Source of the DNA: Dendrophyllia cribrosa
Lineage: Eukaryota; Cnidaria; Anthozoa; Scleractinia; Dendrophylliidae
NCBI GenBank assembly: GCA_024195265.1
Contig: JAJLRJ010000011.1
Coordinates: 21,245,402 to 21,309,401 of the forward strand
DNA length: 64,000 nt
Reading direction: 5' to 3'
In this document: piece after piece, positions 28,670 to 40,460 of the stretch
How the letters are laid out: each line of letters begins with the position of its first letter
Numbering within the stretch: position 1 is the stretch's first letter
Notes under the pieces: model-generated
The model's database searches: none
Told to the model about the DNA's origin: nothing
The model's input: only the letters and a program-made list of their open reading frames with translations
Translations under genes and position numbers: made by a program

Positions 28670-29960
28670 ATGCAAGTAAAGCATTTCTTTGTATGGTCAA
28701 TAATTTGATTCGGAATACAGTAAATAGCCGATAAATTAGAAGGAATCAGAATTGCTTGGAGTTGTTGAAATCAATGAATGAACCAACACTGTTTGACTCA
28801 TAAATAAGCTTATTTTGTTAATTGTTGTTTGCAGTCGATAGCTGCACCGTGGGATACGAGAAGATTGCATGGAAATGGCTTGAAGTACGATACTCCTTTG
28901 GTAATTTCGGATTTTTTAGCCATCAGAAAATTAAATAGACGGTGTTAAAGGAGGTTGAAAAAAGTGTTTTCTAAAAAGCATTTGGCAATGATAAAATGGA
29001 AATATAAAAAACATTTCAAGATTTTTCTTACCTCAACCTTGAAATTCAAAAAACGCAGACAGCAGGAACGTCAACTATTGAACACTGCTTGAGCGAACTC
29101 CTGAAGTGGTGCCAAAAGCAATTACTCTGACCTTTATACAGGATTTCAAAGGATTGCTGACGTCACAGGCAGATCGAACTGCAAAGATAGTCTGGAATGC
29201 CAAGTTGTTTCTTTCCAATTTTAGCTTTTAAAAGCTCTTTCCAAACAATTGCTTTTCACAAAGTAACAACTTAAATAAGTAAAATAAAGTATCCTCACAG
29301 TTGGTAAAAAAATTGGCGATTTTGGTGGGTCGGTGGAAAATGTGGACCCCCCCTTGGGTAAGGATCAGCTTGCCAAGATCTCATCAACCCAGACTGAAAA
29401 AAAAATATAAACACAGCAGCCTGCTCAGTGTTCTGAAAATGTGCTTGGCAGTGCACGCAAAATTCACTTCATGTCCAATTTTAGTCTGAATGGCGAGCTG
29501 CTTTTTCCAATATATACTCAAGGCAGGCTAAAATCTGCCAACTTTGCCCCCATTACATTGTATATATGTCACAAAGTTCAAAAGTGATTGTCAATTAAAC
29601 TTTCACATGACCATTTGGTAAAACCTGATGAAGAACTTGAAAGGATGGAAAAAAATTCCATGAAATTCTTCACCTTACAGTCCTGAACATGCTATGACAC
29701 ATGCTGAAAGTGACGGGTGAGTTCGCTAGAATAAAAATGTTTCTAATTTGAAACTCAGTGAGCAGAAGACTTGATGTCGCTTACCGGACAGCCTCACCTA
29801 AAATACAGTACAAGACTACTGTACCTGGCCAATTCATACCTTGGTTTTTGCTTCTCCAAACTGCCAGTCCTTCTTGAAAGCGATATCAAATGTTCTGCTG
29901 TGTTGCGATGCGGATAAGAATTCTTTGTTAACTTGTCACATGACCTTGTGAGATTGCATT
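28670..29960. other. Non-coding or intronic sequence
   Basis: One strong donor on the minus strand (29031) and a possible small exon (~29860-29925, encoding FKKDWQFGEAKTK before a GTATGA). No certain gene. Confidence 0.35.
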
Positions 29961-30158
29961 TTAAAAAATCGGCGAATGGAATATGAACATACCTTCATCA
30001 AAGTCATCTGTTATGGGACAAAGTTGAAGAAACTCCCCAACCAGGATATTTTGTTTCACACCAATGGGTTGTTTTCGTCTTCTATGCTGTTTTCTATGCT
30101 GAGATGATGATGGATGGCATTTATTAGCAGTAGCATACGTTGACTTGACATGCCTCAT
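29961..30158 (-). pseudogene. PIF1-like helicase fragment (motif III region)
   Basis: Minus-strand frame with KQPIGVKQNILVGEFLQLCP followed by ITDDFDEG. The G-D/E-F-x-Q-L-x-P box is the conserved motif III neighbourhood of PIF1/RecD-like superfamily 1 helicases. It lies downstream of a Walker A fragment at 32.4 kb on the same strand, consistent with exons or debris of one gene. A possible donor (GATGAAG/GTATGT) follows DEG. Confidence 0.5.
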
Positions 30159-32048
30159 CCCAAATTAAAGGACCCTAGTCAGCCACACCTTTGTTGTTGC
30201 TTACATATGGGAGTTTCGGTATTATATTACACTGGCACGTGACCAAAAGTAAGGAAATCGCCGCGAGATATTTATAAAAATATCGTTATAAAAGGTGACA
30301 GGCCTACCACAAATCCTGCTTGTCGCAAAAAAGGCATTTCAGCCTGGCTTTAGAATAGTGTTACCCCAAGTACATGTCTGAGAGATTGATTTCTTTTTTA
30401 TAGATCAAAATTAAGATAAAACAGGACTGTTGTTCTCAATGTTGCCGAGTCTCTGATACTGACAGGAGATATTTACGCTTTCCAGAGTCGTTTACTATGA
30501 GAATATTTAGTTATGTTTGCTAGTTCTTGGCATAACAATATTGTTTCTTTGGCGCATATTTTTCAAGATCAGTAGTAGTCGCTGAATGCTTGGATCACTG
30601 AGTTAATTTCTCAGTCTGCGGTTAGCATGGCTTCATCAATGATTCCATAGAATAATGGCATATTACAATTGTTTTCGACTCCTCAGAGTTTATTCTGCGT
30701 TTAAGTTGCGTGTCTCGGAGCTAGGCTGTAATTTCGTTGTCAAATGTATGGCGTTATTGCATCCATCATGAAATCAGTTTGTGAAATATGTAAATCTCCA
30801 GCATGTTTGCTGTTTCATAAATCTTATGGCCGGATGCAACTGTTGTTAGTTTTGAAATGCCTCCGTTAATTCCGCTTTGCTACACAAGTTCCTGATGATA
30901 ATATAATTATAGCCTTACATTAAGTTTAAGATACGTGATTTACATAAAACTTTCCAGAAATAATTTGTATTCTTAACGCTTATCTCATGTTGTAGGTTTT
31001 ACCTCTAGGAAATGCGCTTTTGCATAGGAACTACGTTTAGTTAAAGGCATATGCATGTACTAATTTGTAATAAAAGACGGCATGCAGCAAGAGTAAAATC
31101 AGAAGTTATTCCGCTACCGTTCAGTGCTACTATCATAGGATATCTGCTACCGCTATTATCGTTGTCTTCTGCTGCCTTTTGGTGCGAGTCGTCAACCAAA
31201 GTAAGTCTTTATTCGTATAGCTAATAACTAAGCTAGTCTTTCAAGAGGACAATTTAATTGCAAGCTGGAATCGACTGAGCAAGATTATTGTCATTACTAT
31301 TGCAAAAGGATTGACGAGATTTATCCAAGTCATGATTCATTTGTGCTCAGTGTTGATTAGTTCTATTTAATGCAAGATTGCTACGATAATTTCATTTTAA
31401 TAGTGTTATTCGTGCTGTGAGTTAAATGTTATTGCAATGTCAATTACATGCAGTTTTAAGTATTAGTTATCGGATCTATTTTTTGCATGTTATGATGCCG
31501 CTTTAGTTATTATGTTGGTTAATGTTATATTCGTATGTTTTATAGTTATTGTAAGTTAGAATGTATTTTTTCAATTCGAACCCACAACTCAACTATCGTC
31601 ACAACTATTGCAACTACGTTGAAATTGAACCGCTACTATAAAGCTTATTGCGAACTTTATGGAACTGTCATGATTAAATCTACTTTAAATTTATCGAGTG
31701 GAGTTCGAAACGTCTATCGCCTCGCACCGTGCTACCCCCTCGCACCGTGCTACCCCCTGTAACCTGTTCAAGATTTGAGTATTTGCAACCTCTAGAGTCT
31801 CAGCAGTTATAACTGTTTTACATTCTTTAACAACAAAAATTCGGCGAACTGGGTATGGGTTAGCCGTACAATTCCTACCTCACTTTACCTTGCATTCCAA
31901 AGGTCGAAAGTCGATTCGGAAAAAATAGATTTCTTTGCATTTCCTGGCGCATTCGGCCGTTCATGCTTGGGAAACTGTGATGCCATAAGACCATTGACTT
32001 TGGATGTCAAAACCTTGTCCATCGGTAGCGTAAACTAAAAAAAATCAT
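30159..32048. other. No supported gene
   Basis: AT-rich. A plus-strand donor-like AACCAAA/GTAAGT at ~31197 and an 18-bp tandem repeat at 31721-31758 are the only notable points. Confidence 0.4.
31721..31758. repeat. Two tandem copies of CTCGCACCGTGCTACCCC
   Basis: An exact 18-bp duplication inside a GC-rich pocket of otherwise AT-rich DNA. Confidence 0.85.
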
Positions 32049-32470
32049 TCAAACCAATAGACTAATAATTCGAAAAGCAACGATAACAGTTACACAACTT
32101 GGGACGATGCAGTAAGATCCCGATTCACTATGCAATGTTCGGTACTTTCGATGGCATCGAAAATGGCGGATTTCACCGTTTGAGCGCACAATGCATTTTG
32201 GATGACTAGGGTCCTTTAACATAACGTTTCCTTTTCCTCGTTTTACTACACCATTCAGACTTGACCTCTCAACAAGTTGATTCCAAGGTAAGTCTTCAAC
32301 GCGAAGCCCATAGTGGGAATGCACAGTGAACACAACCCCAGCATCATACACAGTATACACAATTCCACTTGAACATACAAGAGAAACCTTCATCCAACAG
32401 CTGTAAGATTTGAGATGATTTCTTCAACCACAGTAGACTTTCCAGTTCCAGACTTGAAAAATAAATAAGC
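32049..32470 (-). pseudogene. PIF1-like helicase fragment with Walker A
   Basis: The frame at ~32470-32395 encodes FKSGTGKSTVVEEIISNL, a Walker A loop (GTGKST) with its following helix, and stops at a TGA. The next frame (32393 downward) encodes SLVCSSGIVYTVYD..TVHSHYGL and DLPWNQLVE, matching motif Ia and following sequence of PIF1-like helicases. The two are one phase apart, so the gene is frameshifted (or spliced). After ~32250 the sequence no longer resembles a helicase. A TTATTTTTCAAG acceptor may start the exon at SGTGKS. Helicases of this type unwind DNA 5'-3' and occur both as host genes and in transposons. Confidence 0.5.
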
Positions 32471-34950
32471 TATGGCCTTTGAAAGCTACGCTTACAATCT
32501 GTGCATGGCCAGGAATTAAGAATGCTCATTGTAGCATTGACCCTACATCTGTTGCTTAATCCATAATTTGTATTCAGGTTTTCAACACGTGTTTGTGCTT
32601 TTACCCAGGAGCTTTATTTCGGTTTTTTTTTCTCACCGCTTATTGATGTAACTGATTCATAATTAAAAATTGCCATTTAGGTGAAAAGGAACCAAGCAAG
32701 AATGAAATCACAGTAACCAGTTACGATAATAAGAAAATCAAATCTAAGAGGCAAACATCAATTATCAATGACCGTCACATCGATCATTTAGTCATCTTAA
32801 GTAAGGTAATGATATGCCCAGTGATCATGCCGTGATGACTAAACAAAATGCAATAATAAAACAGTTAACTGTTTTTCTGTGAAAATGAAGTAATAGTAAC
32901 AATGTTCTTTTTCAATCCAAACAACTAAAAATAACAAACAATTTTCACAAGGTGATTACACACGAGTAGCACTATTGGTAAGCTGATTTTCATTTTCCTT
33001 CAGAGTTTGAGTTATCGGGGTTCTATTGTTTCTTCTAATAGTCTAAATGTACAGAGTAAATGTTGATAAACATGATGTCACCATAAAAACCATTAGACCA
33101 CAATGCCCTATATCGTGCCAAACAGAAAATGAGGTTCCTACTATTACAGTATGTCAGCCACGCACCTTCTTAATCTTCTCTAAAGGAGGAACAAAACGCA
33201 TAAAATCAGACATCTTCCATCAACGCAAACTCTGCTTCACTTTACCAGGCCATGCCAACCTGAAGTAATAGTATGGAAATTGACACCTACTCCCTTGCAT
33301 AAAATAACATGATTACAATAACAACTGATACATGATTCTTTTCCTTATTTACCTCTGTGCAATTTAAATCAAGCCTGGTTAATTTTCGATATAGTTGTAA
33401 TTGTGATTATGTACACTTTAATTTTAAGCTTGTCTCTTAAGTTTTGGTAAGCTGAAACCACTTTTCCTTCTTTCATTAGCTTAAACTTCTCTTGTGCACA
33501 GTAAAACTCTTTGTATTTTGCATGGCAAACTTTCTCAACTAATTCTTTCCATATAGAGCAAACCCTATTCTCGTCAACTGGTGATGTGCACACCGTTTTT
33601 GGTATTGTCAAAAAAAAACCTCGCACAGTTCTTCGTCAGAGCAACAGCTTGCTTAATTTCATTACATGTTTCGGGTATTTTTTCAGGTTTTCCTCATTTA
33701 GCATTTACTGATTCGTTTGTGTAACGATGACAAAATTAAACTTACTACTGAAGAAAGTCAACTTTCCTTCATCCAATGTTTTGAGTCCCAATGGAGGCAT
33801 CTTGTTCTCTTCAGCCAAACAGGCCATTTCTCCTATTAGCTTTACCATCTATGGTCTTCTCTTTTTGTTTTTGTAGTTGGTAATTGGCTGCCTCTAAAAC
33901 CCTTGCCATGTATACTGTACTAGATAATCATACATTCCACAGCAGTCCAAAAGTCCACAGTACACAGTAAATATGTGACCTCTTACGCGAAAACGTTCCT
34001 AACAGCTAGCTGTTCGAAAGCAGCTAGAACGGCTCGAGCTATCCGTTCAAAAAAATCAGCCGTTCAAACGGCTCGATCTATCCATTGAAAAAAAAAATTG
34101 CCGATGTCACATGGCAGAAGGCTATGCATTGTGTGTTGTGACTTATTCGGGTCTCAGCGGCATAAAACTAGTACCTACCACGTGAAACTTTGATAAATTG
34201 TAAAAAAAATTAAATTATTTTTTTGGATCAAACGAATTGCATTTTTATGACTGCTTAGGTAAAGGCTTTTAAATAACCCCATATCAGACAAATTTACTTT
34301 TCTAACCAAAATCATTGGTCGGTTCTTATGGAGACACGCACTGAAATTGCATCGTTAGGTAATCAAGTATTGTGTTTATCTTACCTCGTGTTTTCTGAAT
34401 GAAGTTAGCTCATGATTAATCGATTAGGAAGTTAACAGTGATATACAGCAGCAAAATGTTGTTTATAGACCGCACTTTCGACATCAGATCAAAACTGAAT
34501 CTCTACTCAGGGCTGTCATATCATTAAGCTTTGAGGAAGCCAGCTTCACAAGGACCGTGATAGGTGGTCATAAACCCAATATAGCCTCCCATGGTTGTTT
34601 TTCTTAAATTATTCTCAAATTTTCATGTGCCGATCATCTTCAATGCAGTTGCCAGCCTTAATAGCTGGCTGTCGGCTAACAACCCTGTCTACTGAGTTTC
34701 CGGTATTTGGCACCGGCTGTAATCTTTGCATACTTGGCAGCGATTGCATGTTTTCTAGTTCCTCAGTTTCTTGGTGAAAAACCAAAGGAAATCTTAAAAA
34801 CAACAAAAACAAAAAAGAGATTTCAAACTCAATCGAATATACTACATTCTTTGAAAGTCAGACCATTCAACATGAGCAACACCCTTAGTCTATTTAAATG
34901 AACCATACAATCTAATTTATAACTTGTTAAATAATGTATTTTGATTCAAT
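32471..34950. other. Sparse region with weak exon-like frames
   Basis: Minus frames at 33626-33369 (KELVEKVCHAKYKEFYCAQE) and 34775-34615 (TEELENMQSLPSMQRLQPVP) have coding-like composition but no recognised family or secure splice phase. At ~34000-34090, GTTCGAAAGCAGCTAGAACG and GCCGTTCAAACGGCTCGAT form partly inverted repeats. Confidence 0.35.
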
Positions 34951-35040
34951 TTGCTGATCAAAAGCATTAAAGCTATGTTTTTACTAATCAGCCTCGTTTT
35001 CATGCTGATCAAGGTTATCGTGAATTTCAATTGTGTGTCT

Positions 35041-35208
35041 TCCCCCCCCCTTCCCCCCCTTCCCCCCCCTTCCCCCCCTTCCCCCCCTTTCCCCCCCTTC
35101 CCCCCCCCTTCCCCCCCCCCTTCCCCCCCCTTCCCCCCCCTTCCCCCCCCTTCCCCCCCTTCCCCCCCCTTCCCCCCCCTTCCCCCCCCTTCCCCCCCCT
35201 TCCCCCCG
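35041..35208. repeat. (CCCCCCCTT)n simple repeat, G-quadruplex-prone on minus strand
   Basis: About 18 tandem units of 8-12 bases (C6-C10 then TT). The long Pro/Ser/Phe frames in all three phases here are artefacts of the repeat. The minus strand is runs of G6-G10 separated by AA. Confidence 0.95.
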
Positions 35209-35622
35209 GATTATCGAATCACGTGGCACCCAGGCTAAATTTGTTTCTTACACCATCAAGATACTTTGTGCCAAATTTGACACTTTCTTCCGCTCTGTAA
35301 TGATTTCGCCTTAAAATCACCCTAAGCCACCTCACTAATATAGGTACTTGTGCCTTTCATGTTTCATTCACAGCTGTAATAACAAAATTAATAATGGCTG
35401 TGAAAGAGAGTATTGTTTATCACATAAATATTTAGTTAAACCTTGTTTTCTCAAAACCAAACTTAACCCATTCCCCTTGCAATTTTTTTGCCAGTCATGT
35501 AATAATTTTGTTTATCGATACCCGAGACTTTTTTAACCGAATATTTTTTGACTAAAATTTCTGTAGTAAGGCAGTCTGGTTTGGTTCCTAGTATTCTTAG
35601 TACTTTTAATTTATTAAATCAC

Positions 35623-35915
35623 TTACTCTCTCGCAAATGTATATATTTGGTGGGCTTTTAATGGAGAATTATGCTGCATCACTTCCCTTCCATTTTGAAT
35701 GGTGAAATGAAGAGGTATTGTCTCCTGGGCTCCTGCCCAATCATACACCTCCTATTAAAAATAAATTATGTTAATTAGTAATTTGTTCCCAACTAACAAA
35801 ATTGATGTGTAAAGTTCATGTTTACCTGGAAGAGGGCAGCCTTGTCGAATCGTCGCCCCATCATACCACCTTGATGGCGAAGAATGATTTTATAATATTC
35901 TTCTTCATCACTCGG
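35623..35915 (-). CDS. Two-exon gene fragment, unknown
   Basis: Exon a (to 35826) encodes DEEEYYKIILRHQGGMMGRR then FDKAALFQ and ends at a CCAG/GTAAAC donor. A 74-base intron ends in TTTTAATAG. Exon b (35751-35623) continues in phase with EVYDWAGAQETIPLHFTIQN and ends HQIYTFARE plus stop; a GA/GTAAGTG site at its end offers an alternative donor. The fold-like alternation of charged and hydrophobic residues suggests a ubiquitin-like or similar small beta domain, but no family is named. The 5' boundary is unclear because of an in-frame TGA upstream. Confidence 0.45.
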
Positions 35916-36109
35916 TCACTCGGTTCTCTAGTAATTCTACACTTTCTTGCCTCTCTTAACTGATGAACAGACAATATCACTACATTATTTTTCTACACTC
36001 TAGTCATCCTTGAAACAATCACAAAACACTTTGTGAATGAATCAACAACACAACGCAACTCATCATATGTGACCCCTCACACGATTTCGGGGCTTATCTA
36101 AATTTCACG

Positions 36110-36330
36110 CTATGGCTATTTTCACGGTCCTGGCCGTGAAATGAACAAAAATCATTGAAATGTGAGTGAAATTTCTCCAACACACTGTGAACAGGCCGTA
36201 AAAAAAATCAGCCACTGTGAAATATTTCACGCTGTGAAAAAAGTCACGGTCCGCCGCGTAATGTTGCACGCAGTGAAAAAGGTCATTGTCTCCGTGAAAT
36301 ATTTCACGGCGTGAAAAAATTCACTCCTTA
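36110..36330. repeat. Cluster of imperfect TTTCACG/CGTGAAA dyads
   Basis: GTGAAATATTTCAC occurs twice (~36215 and ~36294) and many half-sites (CGTGAAA, TTTCACGG, CAGTGAAAAA) are packed between. It is a degenerate palindromic tandem repeat. Confidence 0.7.
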
Positions 36331-37111
36331 CGAAAACATCACTTTGCTGCCATGAATATTATTGTATTAAAATAATCACGTTACCTACAATGCGCATTTT
36401 AGTGATTTACTGCAAGTCATTCGAAATCAATGCAATCGGTTCCGAACATCAGGTGTTGACGGCTGCGGAGGCGTTCATTATTGAGTTTCTCTGCTAAAAA
36501 ACTTCAGCTTCAGTTTGTTTCTTTCGTGTTCATAGAGCAGTTTTTCATTTATGAAAAGGTAACGGAGCGTTTTCTAAAGGTGTGTTCTTAAATTTTTCAT
36601 GAAAGTCTTTGCACGAAGGATGTAGCTTGTAGAATTCAATTCTCAAAAGAAGCGAAATTGCTAAGATGCCGAGTTGGTACTGAAGATAAATATAAATAAA
36701 TACATGACTGATCGCATGTCGCGAATCAGGCGAATATTGTAGTGTAAAAATAACCGCCCTATTTGTTATTAAGCATTTCACCAAAATCTAATCTTTTCAA
36801 ATAGAGCATGGAAGTTTTCATCCCTATCCATTTTAGGTCTCTTGCGCAAGTGAATAAAACTGAAGTATTCAAGAAGTTACATTGATTTCTGGTTACGTGC
36901 TAGACTCCGTGATGCCAAACATGTCTGTTTTATTGCATCTGTTTATTATGTCTGGAAGCGAAAACAATTTTGCTAGTTATTACTTTTCACGGCGTTTACA
37001 GGCAGTTTTTGTTCAGCCGTTTTTTTTTTGTGTTCTGCTGATGTACAGTCAGTGAACACTTATAATTGAAAACAGCTCCAAAATGGGGAAGAAAATCCAC
37101 ATCTTTGAGAA

Positions 37112-37177
37112 AATGTTTTGGGCTCCTATGACACCCTATGGCTCCCAGGACACCCTATGTATCCCAGGACACCCTAT
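37112..37177. repeat. ~22-bp tandem repeat (CCCAGGACACCCTATGTAT)
   Basis: Three imperfect copies: CCTATGACACCCTATGGCT, CCCAGGACACCCTATGTAT, CCCAGGACACCCTATGTAT. Confidence 0.85.
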
Positions 37178-37429
37178 GTATCTTTTCAAAATAAAAAATT
37201 ATTCTGTTCGAAGATAGAAGATTTGTTGACCTGGATTAAATCCTTTCAGTCATATGTACATGATCCAGTCATAATTTTGGCAAGTGAGTCCCTTTGGAGG
37301 CCAAAAATCCAAGATTTCTGTGAAAATTTTCCAAAAACGCACTGAGGATGTTATTGCAGGGAGCCCTTCAATTATGTGCGTAACTTTGTCAATGTAAGAG
37401 AAGTGGTTCTGATAATTCTCTTAGAATTC

Positions 37430-37740
37430 TTCATAATTATGCTCATAACTCGAATAATAATTATTCCATCTATTCACTTCAATTAAAGACTGAATTTCAG
37501 CTAAAGAGTAGGCTACTACGAATCATTTTAGCGGTCTCAAGCGAAGCGAAAGTGACGACAATTCATCATTCATATTAGGTTTTTTTTACTTGTGACTGGG
37601 AGATATTTCTTTATGCTTACCTTTGAAAATTCATAACTCGAATAATATTCCATCGATTTACTTAATTATGGCTAAAGAATAAGCGATTAAGATTTCAGAA
37701 TTTATCTGCCACTAGAATTAATTTTAGCCTGTCAAACCTG
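37430..37740. repeat. Diverged direct duplication
   Basis: CATAACTCGAATAAT..ATTCCATC..TT.ACTT and AGCTAAAGA.TA occur twice, about 195 bases apart, in the same order. Confidence 0.65.
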
Positions 37741-39652
37741 TCAAGAAAGCGTTGAAGCTAGTCGAGAAGCCAGCTAAGTTGACTGTCTTTACGCTTGCAG
37801 ACTGAGTTATCGTCAGCGTTCCTGCCAGTACATCTGATCACCAGAAAATGAACTCAAATCGTTTGTCAAATAATATTTGTTTGTATGCTATACATTTTAC
37901 ACTATATGAGCAGAACATATGGACCCAGTTGGGCCCTACTTTTTTTTAAAGAATTGTAACCTGTTCGGTTGAATTAGATTTAATTACTGTGGAGAATTTG
38001 CGTAATAGATATCTTGTTACCGTAGATAGTGCGTGATGTTTTATTTTTAGTTATCTGCTATGGTTAAGACATTTTAGTTTATTCTTATGATCTCCTTCTA
38101 AAGATCCAACTACCATGGAGATTATTTTACAAATGTTCTGTTGATTTGTTTTCTTCATCATGTTGCTGTATATATGTTTAAAAGGCATATACACTAACAT
38201 TCAAATAAGCTTCCGGTAAATTGTGGTGTAATAATTATTAATTTGTTAAAAGAATTACCAAGAAAGGAACACGTTATGCAAACTTAGATGGCGTGTAGTC
38301 AAAACCTGTGACTAAGGATATAAGTGAAAGAGACACCGAGTTAAAAAATGCCATACCTTTCGTGATCCTTCTCTGATCACGACATGTCCGGTAGTACTCA
38401 TGGAACCCACTGATTCACGTTCTTGCAATTACAGACAGTGAACTGAAAACTGTCGTTTTCGTAGAAGACCACACAGTGAAAGACGAGGTTTTTACTTGAT
38501 TTGAGGTTCCACTTTATTTTTAAATACTACAGAGTGCTTGCCTTTCGAGAACTGATAATGGGTGGAATAGTTTTAGCTTATCGAGGTTACAGAGACCAGA
38601 AACCTGTGCCGCAGTACGTAAACTCAGGACACAGCGGGATATGTATACAGGCAACACACGCAACAAAGCTGATGAATCATCTGATTCACACCACAATAAC
38701 TTATTGAATGTAGAACAATAAACTTCTATTTAGCCTTCCTTTAATCGGTGAATGTTTCAATTGTGGATAGAACTAATGTTAATATCGTTAAAGAGCAGGT
38801 ACACTCTGATAAGCTATATTTTATTATTTTTCTATAAACACAATTTGTGCGTTTTCACAAAAGTAGTCTTTAATGGCTTCTTCGTAAGATGATCATACTT
38901 TCGTTGCTAGTGGTTTGCGGGAAGTTGACGAAACCCTTCAGCAGGAACTGGATGCAGTTCAACGCCAGTAATTAAGATAGACACACCAGGACCCGTTACA
39001 TGGTTCACAAACGTAGACTTTTAATGAACAACGTCCGACCAGTAAAACAAGATGGCCGACTCACAGAAATACCACCCACGCCTGCGCCTAAACCTTATAG
39101 GTAAACGCTGACCGATGCGCCTAATCCTTACGCAGGTAAACGCTGACCGATAAGCAAATGGCTTACAATAACAGACCTACTGGCGTGGTCTCTTCTTTCT
39201 ACTGTCCAATAAACTAATTCCTATGGATACAAATACAAACTAACTTGTCTAAAGAACACCACGAGTTACATATTGACCAAACTATGCCTAACGGAATGGA
39301 CTTGAGGTTACATCTTAAGTTATCAATGGGCGAGCTAATAAACCCAAGAACACTAAAGAGTTTCGTACAGTCCAAAGATTGCCTAACTGAACTGGCTCGA
39401 GTTCATGACTTAACCTAACACTTTGACAGCGGCAGTAAGCTGGCACAAAGGCTGGATGTGGTAGATAAACAGGACGACACCAAACCAGGGGAAGTCTTAG
39501 TACTTGCTGCATTACTTGAACTCTACCACGTAGGCGTCGTTGTCTTGTTGATCACCTGTTCTGTGGGGGACTGGCACAAAAGAAGTCAGCAGGGATGTCC
39601 TCCCTTTCCTCTGACGGATTGAGCTGAACGTCTTCGCAAGGGGCGATGTCAT
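37741..39652. other. No gene recognised; probable 3' flank or LTR of the gypsy-like element at right
   Basis: About 38940-39560 is GC-richer, with a repeated GTAAACGCTGACCGATRMGC motif (~39100 and ~39140). It lies downstream (minus strand) of the integrase C-terminus, where an LTR would be expected, but no paired LTR can be shown. Confidence 0.35.
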
Positions 39653-40395
39653 CTACTGCAGGGACCGTAGACAATGGGGAGTAGAAGGCAGGGAAGGGCT
39701 GCTAGGAATACCCTGTCCATCGCCAGGCTTGACGTTAGGAGCATCTTGTTCGTCGCCCGAGATGACACTGGCTTCCTCCTCGCTGGGGGGGTTGGACACA
39801 CGGCGTCGGGCAGAAGGGACCCTGTAACACTCATCCTTTTTTACGCGATAAGAGAAGTTACGCAGCTGAGAACCCATGAACTTACGGATATTGCACCATT
39901 TGCCATCCCCTGAGACAACAAGATATCGGTCACGACTGCATGACTTGTTGCGGTCACAGTGAAGATACACCAAGTCATCCACCTCTATGGACTGGGGGCA
40001 TGGCTAGGTTCCGAGAGGAGCTTTAGATCTTTCGCTGTGAGGATGGTTCATCTGCCTCTGCTCGTGCTGCTCGAGTATTAAATCGTGATCGACGAGCGGA
40101 ATCTGGGTGTTAGTAAACTGGTCTCTCTGGGTCTACATTTCCCTTGCAGATAAACCACGCGACCGGACTCGGGAGTTCAAGCAAGCGGTGGCTCCCTGTG
40201 GTTGCTGTCTGAGAAGCTTGTCCTCCAATTCCTGAACGGCCTTCTCAGCTACTGGGTTCTTGTTTAGGTTCTTTACACGACCGATTTCGAGGGAGAGCTT
40301 ATGTTGCAAAAGGAGGTCATCATTGACGGGCCCTAAAAGAAGGAGCGGCATCACAACGGATGACAGCATTGGGGCCGTCAAGGGGCCGTCAAGGG
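39653..40395 (-). pseudogene. Gypsy-like integrase C-terminal part (right half after insertion)
   Basis: Minus strand: after PLDG the frame carries NAVIRCDAAPSF in one phase and LSLEIGRVKNLNKNPVAEKA in the next; NKNPVAE carries the third acidic residue of the integrase DDE triad. TQRDQFTNTQIPLVD and LILEQHEQRQMNHP follow, then [29 protein letters not shown] and [13 protein letters not shown], an SH3-like C-terminal region. TAG codons near 40135 and 40005 and a frameshift disable it. It is the continuation of the gene at 59557-60545, split by the 19-kb insertion. Confidence 0.85.
40388..40395. repeat. 8-bp target-site duplication, left copy (GTCAAGGG)
   Basis: Identical to 59557-59564. A further 11-bp tandem duplication (GGGGCCGTCAA) sits just to its left. 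Confidence 0.75.
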
Positions 40396-40460
40396 GGTAT
40401 ATGATCCATGGAAGTCTCCACGTAGTCGTCCTATCATATAGTCTCCCATATAGTCTTCCA
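40396..40460 (+). repeat. Terminal inverted repeat, left
   Basis: ATCCATGGAAGTCTCCACGT then AGTCGTCCTATCATATAGTC. Pairs with 59490-59556 with about four mismatches, before the satellite array begins. Confidence 0.9.

Noticed and set aside
34951..35314. Pro-rich and Gly/Arg-rich frames
   Set aside because: All three plus phases and the minus strand are open because the DNA is (CCCCCCCTT)n; no start context or domain.
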